Assembly (NCBI GenBank): GCA_963753075.1
Contig: CAVWAR010000002.1
Coordinates: 868,001-932,000, forward strand
DNA length: 64,000 bases
Reading direction: 5' to 3'
Source: Prado023 sp963753075
GTDB lineage: Bacteria > Actinomycetota > Actinomycetes > S36-B12 > CAIYMF01
Below are positions 35,372 to 46,002 of this stretch, one piece after another. Both the position numbers and the translations under genes were made by a program. Position 1 is the stretch's first letter. Every line of letters begins with the position of its first letter. Under the pieces are notes generated by a model, which was not told the DNA's origin, did not search any database, and saw nothing but the letters and a program-made list of their open reading frames with translations.

Positions 35372-36783
35372 CTAGAGGCGGCCGGCTGCCTTCATGTCGA
35401 GGTACGCGTCGGCGACCTTGGGGGCAATGTCGACAGGCGTCGCCTCCACGACCCGCACCCCCATCCGGGTGAGCACCGCTGCCACGTGTGCGCGGTCCAT
35501 GTCCGCGCGGGCCCGCGCGGCGCTCAGGTAGGCCCCGGCAGCGTCCGTCCACCCGCCCGGCAGATCCTCCGCTGGGGGCTGGATCATCCCTGCCGGCGCG
35601 GAGATCCTGGCCCGCAGCGGAGGATCTGCGGTGGCGGTGGCGGTGGCGGTGGTGGTGGCTGTGGCGTCAGGCTCACGGACTGAAGCCACGATCACCGTGT
35701 GCCGGGTCGTCAGCGCCGCCAGGGCGGGGATCAGGCCCTCCTCCATCGTTGGGCGGTCCAGGGCCACGAACAGCACCACCAGCGCCCGCTTGCGCACTCT
35801 CGAGAGCACGGCCGAGACCAGACCCCGGTAGTCGGTCTCGGTCAGTTCCGGCTCCAGGGTGGCGATGCCGTCGACGAGGCGGGGCAGCAGGCTCGGGCCG
35901 CTGCCCCCGCTGACCTGCAGTCGCGCCCTGCGGTCGTAGGCCAGCAGGTCGACCCGATCACCCGCCCGGCCGGCCAGCGCGGCCAGGAGCAGCCCGGCGT
36001 CGATCAGGATGTCCAGCCGGGTCTCGTCGCCGATCCGGACTGCGCTGGTCCGTCCCGTGTCGAGGACCATGACGACCCGGCGGTCCCGCTCGGGCCGCCA
36101 CGTCCGGATCATGACGTCGGCTGCTCGCGCGGTCGCCCGCCAGTCTATGGAGCGGACGTCATCACCGGGCACGTACTCGCGCAGCGAGTCGAACTCCGTA
36201 CCCTGCGCCCGCACCGCGATGGCCGCCCGGCCGTCCATGTCGCGCAGCCGGGCGAGTCGGGAGGGCAGGTACCGGCGGGAGGCGAACGCGGGCAGGGTGC
36301 GCACTGACCAGTCGACCTGCACGCTGCGCTGGCGCCCGGCAAGCCCCAGGGGGCCGAGCGAGCGCAGGGTGACCCGGTCGGTCGGCCTATCGCCGCGGCG
36401 GGTCGGTCGAACAGCGATGTCGATGCGGACAGCTGCACCCGAGGGAAGGTCCACCGCGGCCCGGTCGGTGCGACCATCGATCGTGGCGTTCGCGGTCGGT
36501 GCCCACGCATCGCGCAGGAACCCGCGCCAGCGCCGCCGCCCCGTGTTCGTGACCGAGAGCTGCACCTGGGCCACCTGCCCGAGGCGGACCTTCCTGTCGC
36601 CGGTGCGCCGCAGGGACAGGTCCTGCGGGCGCGCGGCGAGGATCGCATCGACGACAAGCACGACCAGCACGACGAGGTTGACACCGACCAGGGCGCCCAG
36701 CGCGGTGACGCCCCCGGCAACGAGCAGCCCGATCACGCCGGCGCCGACCAGCGCCAGGACGGCCGCTCGGCCGGTGAGCACCA

Positions 36784-36784
<1 letters not shown>
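35372..36784 (-). CDS. DUF58 domain protein
   Basis: 470 residues. Two membrane segments at the N-terminus (about 5-45), a beta-rich region, then the DUF58 signature GTEFDSLREYVPGDDVRSIDWRATAR and a von Willebrand A-like continuation (VVMVLDTGRTSA). DUF58 proteins are nearly always encoded with MoxR AAA+ ATPases, which are thought to act as chaperones for them. Its ATG overlaps the MoxR stop (TGATG). It is the last gene of a five-gene minus-strand operon and is convergent with the SpoIIM-like gene. Confidence 0.88.
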
Positions 36785-37736
<952 letters not shown>

Positions 37737-37740
<4 letters not shown>

Positions 37741-39023
37741 GCCCCGCCAACCTCCCGCATCAGTTCCTCCAGGTCGTGCCCGAGCGCCACCAGGTCGGTG
37801 TCGGTCGTCGGATCAGGACCGTACAGCAGCCTTCCCACGTGGTCGGCTGACTGTCCTGAGCGGGTGGCCGCGGCTGCTACGAGCCGCTCCGCGGGGACGG
37901 CCTGCGGAAGGTCGAGCCGAACCCGGATCCGCTCCCGAGCGCGAGCGCGCAGGTGCAGGGCAGCTTCGGCGCGGGCGTGGTGGGTGTGCAGCAGCCGGGC
38001 ATGCCCAGCGGTGGTCTCGCCGGCCCGGACGACCACGGGCAGCGGCTCCACGACCAGCCGGCCCAGGCGGCGGGAGCGCCACCAGACCACCAGCAGGCAC
38101 GCCATCAGGATCTGGATCAGCACGGGGACCACCCACACCGGGACCAGGTCGGTCACGCTGGCATCGGCTCCATCCGCAAGGGCTGGGTCCTTCGGGGAGG
38201 GGCGCCACCACACCAGGTCATCGCCGGCCCCGAGCAGGCCCAGTGCCAGGGCAGCATTGCCCTGCTCGTCGAGGCCGTCGTTGGTCAGCGGGTGTGCGCT
38301 GCCCAGCAGGACCACCTCGGGGCGCCCGGCTCGAGCGGGGATCACCAGCACCGCCGCCGACTCGGGATCGTCATAGCAGGCCTGTGCTGAGTCGCCCCAG
38401 GAGCGCGCGTCGTAGCGGGCACCGGGCAGGGACGCGCTGCCCGCGCGCACGGCCACGGCGAGCTGGCATGCCGGGGCCACGGGATCACCCTCAGCGGGGT
38501 CCGTGAGTTCGGTGCCGGCTGCGAGTCGCTCGAACGCGGGCGTACCGGGGAAGGGGTCGACGAGGATCACCCGGGCCGGGCCGGCATCGAGCACCGAGTC
38601 GAGCATCGCAGCCGTGGGCAGCGTGCTGTCGGTGATCAGGACGGTGGAGCCGGTTGCGTTCGCGGCCACATCCGCGGTGGTGCGCACGTCCGAGACACGG
38701 ATGCCGAGGTCCCCCAGGATCGTGGCCACAGCCCGTGATCCGGACGGGTCGACGGCCGCTGGGTCCAGGTACCCGGCCCGCCGGGAGCCGGTCAGCATGA
38801 GGACGACGAGTGCAACCAGCAGCAGCGCTGCCACGGCCACGCCCCGGCGTGTCGGACGCCAGCGCCGGGTTCGATCCCAGGCGGTGTCCTCGAACCCGTG
38901 GTCGGTGGTCCGGGAACCGGCCGGAGGCCCCGGTTCGAGTGGCGCGCCGGGGGCTTCGTCCACCGGCCCCGGCGCCGGGGCCGACGCGTCAGCGCTGCTG
39001 GTCCTCCAGCCGTCGGTGGTCAT
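37737..39023 (-). CDS. DUF4350 domain membrane protein
   Basis: 428 residues. An acidic N-terminal cytosolic part, a membrane segment about 62-80 (GVAVAALLLVALVVLMLTG), an extracellular DUF4350 domain (about 85-280; LGIRVSDVRTTADVAANATGS onward), a second membrane segment near 290-312 and a cytosolic tail. ATGA overlaps link it to both adjacent genes. The family is known only from operons with DUF58, MoxR and DUF4129 genes; no biochemical role is established. Confidence 0.85.
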
Positions 39024-39739
39024 CGGGCCGCGCCCCGGCCCGGACCAGCCGTGGCGATCCCAGCGGTGCCGGTGTCGGTGACCGCTGCGTTCGCCACGGC
39101 TTCATCAGCCTCGGCGATGGCCCGATGGCCGGCTGGCGATCCGGGCCGGCCCCCGTAGCGGACCTCGTCGAAGGTTCGGGCTGCCAGCTCCAGTGGTCCC
39201 AGTGCTGCGGGTGTCCGGCGTCCCACGGCCGCGGCGACCTCATCAGCAGTCCAGCCGGGATGCGCATCGATCAGGCCCCGTTCCTGGCAGCGACGCACCA
39301 GGGCGCGCATGCGTTGGCTGATCGCCTCCTCCCAGCGCCCCGCGGCGGCCAGCTCCTCGGCCTGAGCGCGGTACTGTGCGGCGCTCAGGCCCGGATCGAC
39401 CGTGAACGTCATGGCGTCGGTGCGACTCACCGGGCCGATCCGCCACCGTACGAAGAGTGCAACGACGACCACGACGACGACCAGCCCGAGGATCCCGATC
39501 CAGCCGCCGGGGGCCACCGCCGAAGCGCGGTCGGCCACCTCCTGGACCCACTCGACCAGCCATCGGATGGCGCGCTCGATCAGGCCCGGCTGGCCGGCGC
39601 GATAGGCGGGATCGGAGAGCTCGAGCTCGGCGAGGCGTTGGGCTTGTGACCGGGTCAGGTCGACGGGGGCGTCCCGCGGAACCGCTGCTGGTGCGGCCAG
39701 AGCAAGGTGCTGGACCGCCAGTGTGGGGACGGCTGGCAT
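39020..39739 (-). CDS. DUF4129 domain protein
   Basis: 239 residues. One membrane segment about 80-98, then the conserved DUF4129 region: AQAEELAAAGRWEEAISQRMRALVRRCQERG, TADEVAAAVG and ARTFDEVRYGG. DUF4129 is often found at the C-terminus of transglutaminase-like membrane proteins; here it stands alone. It begins two bases after the stop of the proline-rich membrane protein gene and overlaps DUF4350 by four bases. Confidence 0.87.
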   Translation of the reverse strand: MPAVPTLAVQHLALAAPAAVPRDAPVDLTRSQAQRLAELELSDPAYRAGQPGLIERAIRWLVEWVQEVADRASAVAPGGWIGILGLVVVVVVVALFVRWRIGPVSRTDAMTFTVDPGLSAAQYRAQAEELAAAGRWEEAISQRMRALVRRCQERGLIDAHPGWTADEVAAAVGRRTPAALGPLELAARTFDEVRYGGRPGSPAGHRAIAEADEAVANAAVTDTGTAGIATAGPGRGAAR

Positions 39740-39741
39740 GG

Positions 39742-41190
39742 TCAGGACCGGCGGCGGTACGCGGCCAGCGGGTCGGCGGTGGGCTCGACGCCGGCGGACA
39801 CGAGCTCGATGTCCAGGGCCTCGCGACGCATCCGCAGGTCGATGTAGAGCAGGCCGGTCACGGCGGCGCTGAACGGGAGCGTGATGATCCCGGCAACCAG
39901 GGTCGCGAGGCCGGAAGCCAGCACCGTCGGGAGCAGGGACTCACTGAACCCACTCACGAGGCTCGCAACCAGGGTGATCGGTACGGTCACCACCGTCGTC
40001 AGCAGGCTGGTGATCACCAGGGCGAGGATCAGGATCCCCAGCACGCGCCACCAGGACCCTCGTGCGAGCGACCACGACCTCCTCATCGAGGAGATGACGC
40101 CGACCCCCTCGATGACCAGTGCTGGTGATGCGACCGCCAGCTTCACGTAGGCGTACACGAGGGCGACCGTTCCGCCCAGCCCGATCGCGAGCCCGGGAAG
40201 CACCGCCCACGGCCCCATGGCGAACGCCAGGCCGACGATGACCGCGACCATCACGGCGACGGCCAGCGTCGCCCCGATGCCGATCAGGAGGGTGACGCCG
40301 ATCAGCGGCAGCAGGCGCGGACGCAGGATGGCCCAGGTCTGCCCGGCGTCGAGCTGGCGGCCCAGCACGGCTGCCCCGACGAGGACGATGAACAGTCCGC
40401 TGGCCAGGACCTGGAGGAACCCGGCCACCAGGGCGGGGAGGAGCTGGGCGATGCCGCTGGAGGCCAGCGTGGCGAGCTCCGCGGTCAGCTCGGCCTCGGT
40501 TGCCGTTCCGGTGACGGCTACCGGCTCGGCGGCGTCGAGGAACCGCAGCGAGACCCACAGGCCGATCGTCTGGAGGATGGCAGACGCCGATGAGATGACT
40601 GCGGCCAGGCCCAGGACTGTGCGCGGGTTGCTGCGGATCAGGCTCAGGGCGCCGTCGAGGAGCTCCCCGACGCCGAGCGGGCGCAGTGGGACGATCCCGG
40701 GCTTCGGTGCCAGCGGGGGCGGACCCCAGGGCGCGGATTGACCCCATCCAGCAGATTGGCCGTATCCGGGCGGAGGGTTCTGGCCGTATCCGGGGGGCGG
40801 CGGTTGGCCGTATCCGGGCGGAGGGTTCTGGCCGTATCCGGGGGGCGGCGGTTGGCCGTATCCGGGCGGAGGGTTCTGGCCGTATCCGGGGGGCGGCGGT
40901 TGGCCGTATCCGGGCGGAGGGTTCTGGCCGTATCCGGGGGGCGGTGGCTGGCCGTATCCGGGCGGAGGGTTCTGGTCGTATCCGGGGGGCGGCGGTTGGC
41001 CGTACCCGGGAGGGGGTGCGTGGCCCGGTCCCGGCGTCTCGGCCCGGCCGGGGCCCGGTGGTGGGTTCTGGGCGGTCCCGGGGGGCGGCGGCTCGGCCGG
41101 CCAGGCGGCCGGTTGCTCGGGGGACCAGCCCGACGGAGGTGACCAGCCGGGCGGGTCATCGGGGCCTGGCGGCGGCTTCGGGGCGGACAT
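39742..41190 (-). CDS. Multi-pass membrane protein with Gly-Tyr-Gly-Gln-Pro repeat N-terminus
   Basis: 482 residues from the ATG at 41190; GACGAT six bases upstream suggests a leaderless start, and the longer open frame runs antisense through mtrA. The first 160 residues are Pro/Gly/Gln/Tyr repeats (unit GYGQPPPPGYGQNPPP) predicted to be disordered and cytosolic. After this come about six hydrophobic segments (around residues 195-450), resembling the glycerophosphodiester phosphodiesterase membrane-domain or DUF7544-type family. It is the first gene of the operon with DUF4129, DUF4350, MoxR and DUF58, and is divergent from mtrA. The function is unknown. Confidence 0.75.
   Translation of the reverse strand: MSAPKPPPGPDDPPGWSPPSGWSPEQPAAWPAEPPPPGTAQNPPPGPGRAETPGPGHAPPPGYGQPPPPGYDQNPPPGYGQPPPPGYGQNPPPGYGQPPPPGYGQNPPPGYGQPPPPGYGQNPPPGYGQPPPPGYGQNPPPGYGQSAGWGQSAPWGPPPLAPKPGIVPLRPLGVGELLDGALSLIRSNPRTVLGLAAVISSASAILQTIGLWVSLRFLDAAEPVAVTGTATEAELTAELATLASSGIAQLLPALVAGFLQVLASGLFIVLVGAAVLGRQLDAGQTWAILRPRLLPLIGVTLLIGIGATLAVAVMVAVIVGLAFAMGPWAVLPGLAIGLGGTVALVYAYVKLAVASPALVIEGVGVISSMRRSWSLARGSWWRVLGILILALVITSLLTTVVTVPITLVASLVSGFSESLLPTVLASGLATLVAGIITLPFSAAVTGLLYIDLRMRREALDIELVSAGVEPTADPLAAYRRRS
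40754..41010 (-). repeat. Tandem 48-bp repeat encoding GYGQPPPPGYGQNPPP
   Basis: About five and a half near-perfect 48-bp units within the membrane protein gene. Each holds two related 24-bp halves (one coding GYGQPPPP, one coding GYGQNPPP). Other frames over the repeat are also open, but their repetitive translations are artefacts. Confidence 0.9.
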
Positions 41191-41248
41191 GTCCCGATCG
41201 TCCCATGTGGATGGCCATTGGCAAGCCCACGCCCACAGGTGCCACCAT

Positions 41249-41932
41249 GTGCGTGTGAAGGCACGCGTGCTGGTCGTCGACGACGACGTGGACCTGGCGG
41301 AGATGCTGGGTATCGTCCTGCGCAGTGAGGGCATGGATCCGGTGTTCTGCCACAACGGCACCGACGCCGTGCCGGCGTTCCACCGCGAGTCGCCGGACCT
41401 GGTCCTGCTGGACCTCATGCTCCCCGGGCTCGATGGGCTGGAGGTCTGCCGCCGATTGCGGGTCGATTCGACAGTCCCGATCGTCATGCTGACCGCCCGC
41501 GGGGACACCCTTGACATCGTCGAGGGGCTTCAGGCCGGCGCCGATGACTACATCGTCAAGCCGTTCAAGCCCAAGGAGCTCGTGGCCCGCATCGATGCCC
41601 GGCTGCGTCGGCTCGAGGCGACCGCCAGCGAGGTGCTGGAGATCGGCGACCTCGTCATCGATCTCGGCGCCCACACCGTGGCCAGGGGAGATGAGCCGAT
41701 CCCGGTCACGCCCCTGGAGTTCGACCTCCTGGCCGCGCTCGCCTCCCGCCCCGGGTTCGCCTTCACCCGCGAGGAGCTCCTGGCCGATGTGTGGGGGTAC
41801 CAGCACGCGGGTGACACCCGGCTGGTGAACGTGCACGTGCAGCGCCTGCGGGGCAAGGTCGAGATCGACGCCGAGAACCCCGAGGTGATCGTCACCGTGC
41901 GGGGCGTCGGGTACCGTGCCGGTCCGCCCTGA
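41249..41932 (+). CDS. mtrA: Response regulator MtrA
   Basis: 227 residues from GTG 41249 (a second in-frame GTG at 41255 lies six bases after CACCAT and may be the leaderless start). The receiver domain has VVDDDVDLAEML with the acidic pocket, the phosphorylation site Asp55 in LLDLMLPG, and Lys in IVKPFKPKELVAR. The OmpR/PhoB winged helix follows with TPLEFDLLAAL, ADVWGYQHAGDTRLVNVHVQRLR and VRGVGYRAGPP, nearly identical to the M. tuberculosis protein. It couples wall remodelling, division and replication signals. The gene overlaps mtrB by one base. Confidence 0.97.
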   Translation: MRVKARVLVVDDDVDLAEMLGIVLRSEGMDPVFCHNGTDAVPAFHRESPDLVLLDLMLPGLDGLEVCRRLRVDSTVPIVMLTARGDTLDIVEGLQAGADDYIVKPFKPKELVARIDARLRRLEATASEVLEIGDLVIDLGAHTVARGDEPIPVTPLEFDLLAALASRPGFAFTREELLADVWGYQHAGDTRLVNVHVQRLRGKVEIDAENPEVIVTVRGVGYRAGPP

Positions 41933-43470
41933 TGCTCAGCCGTATCCGTTCACTGCCCGACCGGCTGGCCCAGCGGTGGCGTCAGTCGATTCGCTTCCGG
42001 GTCATCCTGAGCACGATCGTCGGGTCCACGTTGGTGCTGATCCTTCTGCTGTCCGCGCTGTTGGGCAACATCACAGCCGGGGTCCTCGGGTCCAAGGAGG
42101 CCAGCGCGCTGGCGGAGGCAACTGCTGCCCGCGGTGAGGCCCAGCGAATCCTGGACGCAACGCCCGCGCCGACCGGTGAGGTACCCGCGTCGCGCACCAT
42201 CGAGGCCGTCGTGGCGGCCATGGCCGCCCGCGGTGCCCAGGCTGGCCTGTTCGAGGTGCTGATCCTCGCCTCCGAGCCTGCCGGCCTGAGCCTGACCCCC
42301 GAGCGGGGTACCAACCTGGTGTCCGAGACGAGCGTGCCTGCCCAGATGCGCGAGATCGTCTCGGGCAGCCAGCGACAGGCGTGGACCTACACGACGATCG
42401 AGTACACCGACGGCCGCGAGATCCCGGGCTTCGTGGTCGGGGCTCCCCTGGCGGTCCGCGGTGTGGGCCCCTACGAGCTCTACCAGCTGTTCCCCCTGGA
42501 CACCGAGCAGGAGACGCTGACGCTGGTCCGCAATGCCACGGCCTTCGCCGGCTCCCTGATCATCCTCGGGCTGGCCGCCCTCGCGGCCCTGGTCACGTTC
42601 ATGATCGTCTCCCCGGTCCATGAGGCAGCCCGGACCGCCCGGCGGTTCTCCTCGGGGCACCTGGAGGCACGCATGCGGGTGCGCGGCGAGGATGACCTGG
42701 CCCAGTTGGCCGTCAGCTTCAACGAGATGGCCGGCACGTTGCAGTCCCAGATCGACGAGTTGGAGAAGCTCTCCTCCGTCCAGCGGCAGTTCGTCGCAGA
42801 CGTCTCCCATGAGCTGCGTACGCCGCTGACCACGGTCCGGATGGCTGCAGACCTCCTGCACGACAAGCGCACGGTTCTGCCGCCCGACGACGCCCGAGCG
42901 CTCGAGCTGCTGCAGAACCAGCTCAACAGGTTCGAGGCACTGCTCGGGGACCTGCTGGAGACCTCCCGCCAGGACTCCGGATCCGTGGGTCTGGACTACG
43001 AGGAGACCGATCTGCGCACCATGTGTGATCGGGTCGTTGCCGGGCTTGAGCCAGTCGCCGTCGAGTTGGGCAGCCCCGTGGAGGTCGTCGGCCTGGACAC
43101 CCTGGTGGTGCCCTGCGATGCCCAACGGGTCGAGCGCATCATGGCCAACCTGATCTCCAACGCCCTGGAGCACGGACTGGGCAGGCCGGTCACGGTCGAG
43201 GTGATCAGCAACGGCACTGAGGCGCAGCTGGCCGTGACGGACCACGGTGTGGGGCTCACCCAGCAGGAGGTCACCCAGGTGTTCACCAGGTTCTGGCGCG
43301 CGGATCCGTCCCGGGTCCGCCGGCTCGGCGGCACCGGCCTGGGGCTGTCAATCGCCCTGGGCGACGCTCGCGCGCACGGCGGGACCCTGTCGGCCTCCGG
43401 GACACCCGGTGCAGGTGCGACGTTCACACTGTGCCTGCCGCAGGCACCGGAGGGGGTGGTGCTGGCATGA
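41932..43470 (+). CDS. mtrB: Sensor histidine kinase MtrB
   Basis: 512 residues. Membrane segment 1 at about 24-47, an extracytoplasmic domain to about 200, membrane segment 2 near 203-225, HAMP domain to about 275, and the HisKA box FVADVSHELRTPLTT with His293 as phosphorylation site. The HATPase domain has the N box (ANLISNALEHG), G1 (DHGVGLT) and G2 (GGTGLGLSIA). It phosphorylates MtrA and its activity is tuned by LpqB. It overlaps mtrA by one base and lpqB by four (ATGA). Confidence 0.96.
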   Translation: MLSRIRSLPDRLAQRWRQSIRFRVILSTIVGSTLVLILLLSALLGNITAGVLGSKEASALAEATAARGEAQRILDATPAPTGEVPASRTIEAVVAAMAARGAQAGLFEVLILASEPAGLSLTPERGTNLVSETSVPAQMREIVSGSQRQAWTYTTIEYTDGREIPGFVVGAPLAVRGVGPYELYQLFPLDTEQETLTLVRNATAFAGSLIILGLAALAALVTFMIVSPVHEAARTARRFSSGHLEARMRVRGEDDLAQLAVSFNEMAGTLQSQIDELEKLSSVQRQFVADVSHELRTPLTTVRMAADLLHDKRTVLPPDDARALELLQNQLNRFEALLGDLLETSRQDSGSVGLDYEETDLRTMCDRVVAGLEPVAVELGSPVEVVGLDTLVVPCDAQRVERIMANLISNALEHGLGRPVTVEVISNGTEAQLAVTDHGVGLTQQEVTQVFTRFWRADPSRVRRLGGTGLGLSIALGDARAHGGTLSASGTPGAGATFTLCLPQAPEGVVLA

Positions 43471-45230
43471 CTGGCTCCCGCATCAGCTTCCGGCGCCCCC
43501 GGCCACCGGGCACCAGCCGCCGTCGAGTTGCGGCAGTCAGCGCCCTGGCGGCTGCCTGCCTGGCACTGTCGGCCTGCGCGGCCGTGCCGACCTCGGGCCC
43601 GATCGAGGAGGGGCCGGTGGTCGACGCCGGCAACACGGCCCAGTTCATCCGCGTGATCGCTGCACCTCCCAGCGTCGGAGCCAGCCCGAGCGATATCGTG
43701 CGCGGCTTCCTGGAGGCCAACGCGAGTCTGGACTCCGGTCACGCCATTGCCCGCCGCTACCTGACCGCCGAGGCGGCCGAGAGCTGGGATCCCGATGCTG
43801 CCATCACTGTGTACGGGCAGTCGTCGCTCGAGCTGTCCAGGTTGAGGGACAGCTCAATCACGGCCGAGATGGCGATCAACAACCGGCTGAAGGCCAATGG
43901 GTACCTCAAGCCGGTCGAGCCGGCTGAGCAGATGCAGGTCGACTTCCGCCTTGAGCAGATCATCGACGGCGCCGGCATCCCGCAGTGGCGGATCATCGAC
44001 CCGCCCCCCGGCGTGCTGATCAGCGACTCCGACCTGAGGCGCGCCTACCGACCCAACCAGGTCTACCAGGCCGCCCTGCGAAGCGGCGTCCTCGTCCCCG
44101 ACGGCCGGCTGCTGCCTGTGATCGGGCCCAGCCTGCCCACAGCCCTGGCTGAGCGGGTCCTTGCGGGTCCGGCGTCGTGGCTGGCCCCCGGGGTCCGGGA
44201 CGGTGCCCCCGAGGGGACCCAGCTGGCGCTGGGGGCCGTGCCCGTCACCGATGGAGTTGCGCTGGTTGAGCTGACTGACGGGGCGCTGCTGGCCACTGAT
44301 GTCCAGCGCCAGGACCTCGCTGCCCAGATGACCTGGACGCTCACCCAGCTCCCCGAGGTCTCGGGGGTGCGCATGCAGGTGGGTGGTGAGCCCTACAACG
44401 TGCCGGGCAGCCCCGAGGTGATGGACCGGTCGGTCTTCCAGGCCCGCAGTCCGGAGAGCGTGATCACGGGGTCCGATGGCGAGCAGCGGGTGCCTTACTA
44501 CATCCTCGACGGCGCCGAGCTCCTCCGTGTCTCGGATGCCAGCCGCACCCGCACGGCAATCGACGTGCCCGACGCTGACCGGCTCCTCGAGCTGGGGGTC
44601 TCGCTGGACCAGCGGATGGCATCGGCGGTGACCCCTGACCGCCGCGGCCTGTGGATGCTGCCGCTCGATCGTGGCGTCAGCGAGTACCTCATCCCGGGCC
44701 GCAGGATCGGCGGCGCGAGCTTCGACATCGATGGCCGAGCCTGGTTCACCGATGCCGGGAAGGTGCTGCGACTGGACGCCTCGCAGGCTCCTGCGAAGGT
44801 GCCGGTCCGCGGCGACGATCTCGCCGGCCGGATCTCCTCGGTGCACCTGGCCCGAGACGGGACCCGCGTCGTGCTGGTCGCTGGGGGCCAGCTCTACCTC
44901 GGAGTGCTCGAGGGTTCCCCGCAGGGGCTGGCGATCACGTCCGCGCACCGGCTGGCCACGACCGTCAAGGATGTGGTCGATGTCGCGTGGCGCAACTCGA
45001 CGACGCTCGACGTGCTCGGTTCCACGGCCTCCAGCGGACGGCAGGTCCTGCGCATCTCGGTCGGCACGGGCGAGGCCCTCCAGCTCGGCGCGCCACCTCA
45101 GCCCCAGGAACTCGCAGGTGCACCCGGGTCGGCCACGTTGTCCTCGACGGATGCCGACCTGTTGTTCGCCAACGTGGGCCTCCAGTGGCGAGCACAGGGC
45201 GACGCGCGGTCGGTGACCTATCCGGGATGA
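43467..45230 (+). CDS. lpqB: Lipoprotein LpqB, MtrAB accessory factor
   Basis: 587 residues from the ATG at 43467. Signal peptide with lipobox LSAC, Cys37 being the lipidated residue. The GerMN (sporulation/spore germination-like) domain occupies about 200-320 (VLAGPASWLAPGVRDGAPEGTQLALG), followed by a beta-propeller-like region (GLWMLPLDRG, ISSVHLARDGTRVVLVAGG). In mycobacteria LpqB binds the MtrB extracellular domain and modulates signalling. Overlaps on both sides (mtrB, comF) show one operon. Confidence 0.95.
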   Translation: MTGSRISFRRPRPPGTSRRRVAAVSALAAACLALSACAAVPTSGPIEEGPVVDAGNTAQFIRVIAAPPSVGASPSDIVRGFLEANASLDSGHAIARRYLTAEAAESWDPDAAITVYGQSSLELSRLRDSSITAEMAINNRLKANGYLKPVEPAEQMQVDFRLEQIIDGAGIPQWRIIDPPPGVLISDSDLRRAYRPNQVYQAALRSGVLVPDGRLLPVIGPSLPTALAERVLAGPASWLAPGVRDGAPEGTQLALGAVPVTDGVALVELTDGALLATDVQRQDLAAQMTWTLTQLPEVSGVRMQVGGEPYNVPGSPEVMDRSVFQARSPESVITGSDGEQRVPYYILDGAELLRVSDASRTRTAIDVPDADRLLELGVSLDQRMASAVTPDRRGLWMLPLDRGVSEYLIPGRRIGGASFDIDGRAWFTDAGKVLRLDASQAPAKVPVRGDDLAGRISSVHLARDGTRVVLVAGGQLYLGVLEGSPQGLAITSAHRLATTVKDVVDVAWRNSTTLDVLGSTASSGRQVLRISVGTGEALQLGAPPQPQELAGAPGSATLSSTDADLLFANVGLQWRAQGDARSVTYPG

Positions 45231-45934
45231 GTGTGCGGTCACAGCAGTTGGTGCACCTGGCCGAGGCGGCCCTGGACCTGGTCGTGCCGCAGGAGTGCGC
45301 CGGGTGCGCGCAGCCCGGGCAGGTCTGGTGCCGCCAGTGCGCATCGGCATGCGCGACCCGACCCACGCGGGTGGCCGAGGGGATCCCGCTCTGGGCCGCA
45401 TGTGAGCACGCCGGACCGGCCGGTCGAGGGGTCGTTGCCTTCAAGGACGCCGGCGTGCGGCGGATGGTCGGGCCCCTGGCGATGCTCCTGGCCGGTGCCG
45501 TCAGCGCCGCACTCGGTGACGCCGGAACGTCACGGGGTGGCCCCGTCTGGCTGGTTCCGATCCCGTCCAGACGCAGCGCGGTCCGGGCACGGGGATCGGA
45601 CCACATGTCGGTGCTCGCCGGCCGCGCCGCCCGGGTCCTGCGCGGGGCTGGGGTGGCGGCGAACCGCTGCCCCGGTCTCGTGCATGTCCGAGCCAGCTCC
45701 GATCAGGTGGGCCTGACTCGCGACCAGCGGATCGCCAACGTGCAGGGCAGCCTCCGGGCCCTTGAGCTTCCACCCGGTGTGGTGGTGATCGTTGATGACG
45801 TGACCACCACGGGAGCCACCGTCAGGGAGGCGATTCGGGCGATGACGCGTGCCGGCCGTCCGGTCGCCTGCGCTGCCGCGGTGACGTGGTCGCCGGGCGC
45901 TCGGCACCGAGCGTCAGGGATCCACTGGGACTAG
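45227..45934 (+). CDS. comF: ComF family phosphoribosyltransferase-like protein
   Basis: 235 residues from the ATG overlapping the lpqB stop (ATGA). The N-terminus has a Cys4-type zinc finger (PQECAGCAQPGQVWCRQC). The C-terminal half is a type I phosphoribosyltransferase fold with the PRPP loop VVVIVDDVTTTGAT and an upstream VPIPSRRSAVRARGSDH. ComF supports DNA uptake in naturally competent bacteria, but its role in actinobacteria is uncertain. Order after lpqB matches Rv3242c. Confidence 0.92.
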   Translation: MSVRSQQLVHLAEAALDLVVPQECAGCAQPGQVWCRQCASACATRPTRVAEGIPLWAACEHAGPAGRGVVAFKDAGVRRMVGPLAMLLAGAVSAALGDAGTSRGGPVWLVPIPSRRSAVRARGSDHMSVLAGRAARVLRGAGVAANRCPGLVHVRASSDQVGLTRDQRIANVQGSLRALELPPGVVVIVDDVTTTGATVREAIRAMTRAGRPVACAAAVTWSPGARHRASGIHWD

Positions 45935-46002
45935 CGTTGCTGGTACGGGAAGTGCTCATCATGCCGGCGCGCAGCGCGAGTCGGCCAACTTACGGAGGGT
46001 AC

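Noticed and set aside
40686..41258. Plus-strand open frames across the 48-bp repeat (134 and 190 codons)
   Set aside because: They are by-products of a repeat whose unit is a multiple of three and lacks stops on either strand; translations are monotonous and no start signal exists.
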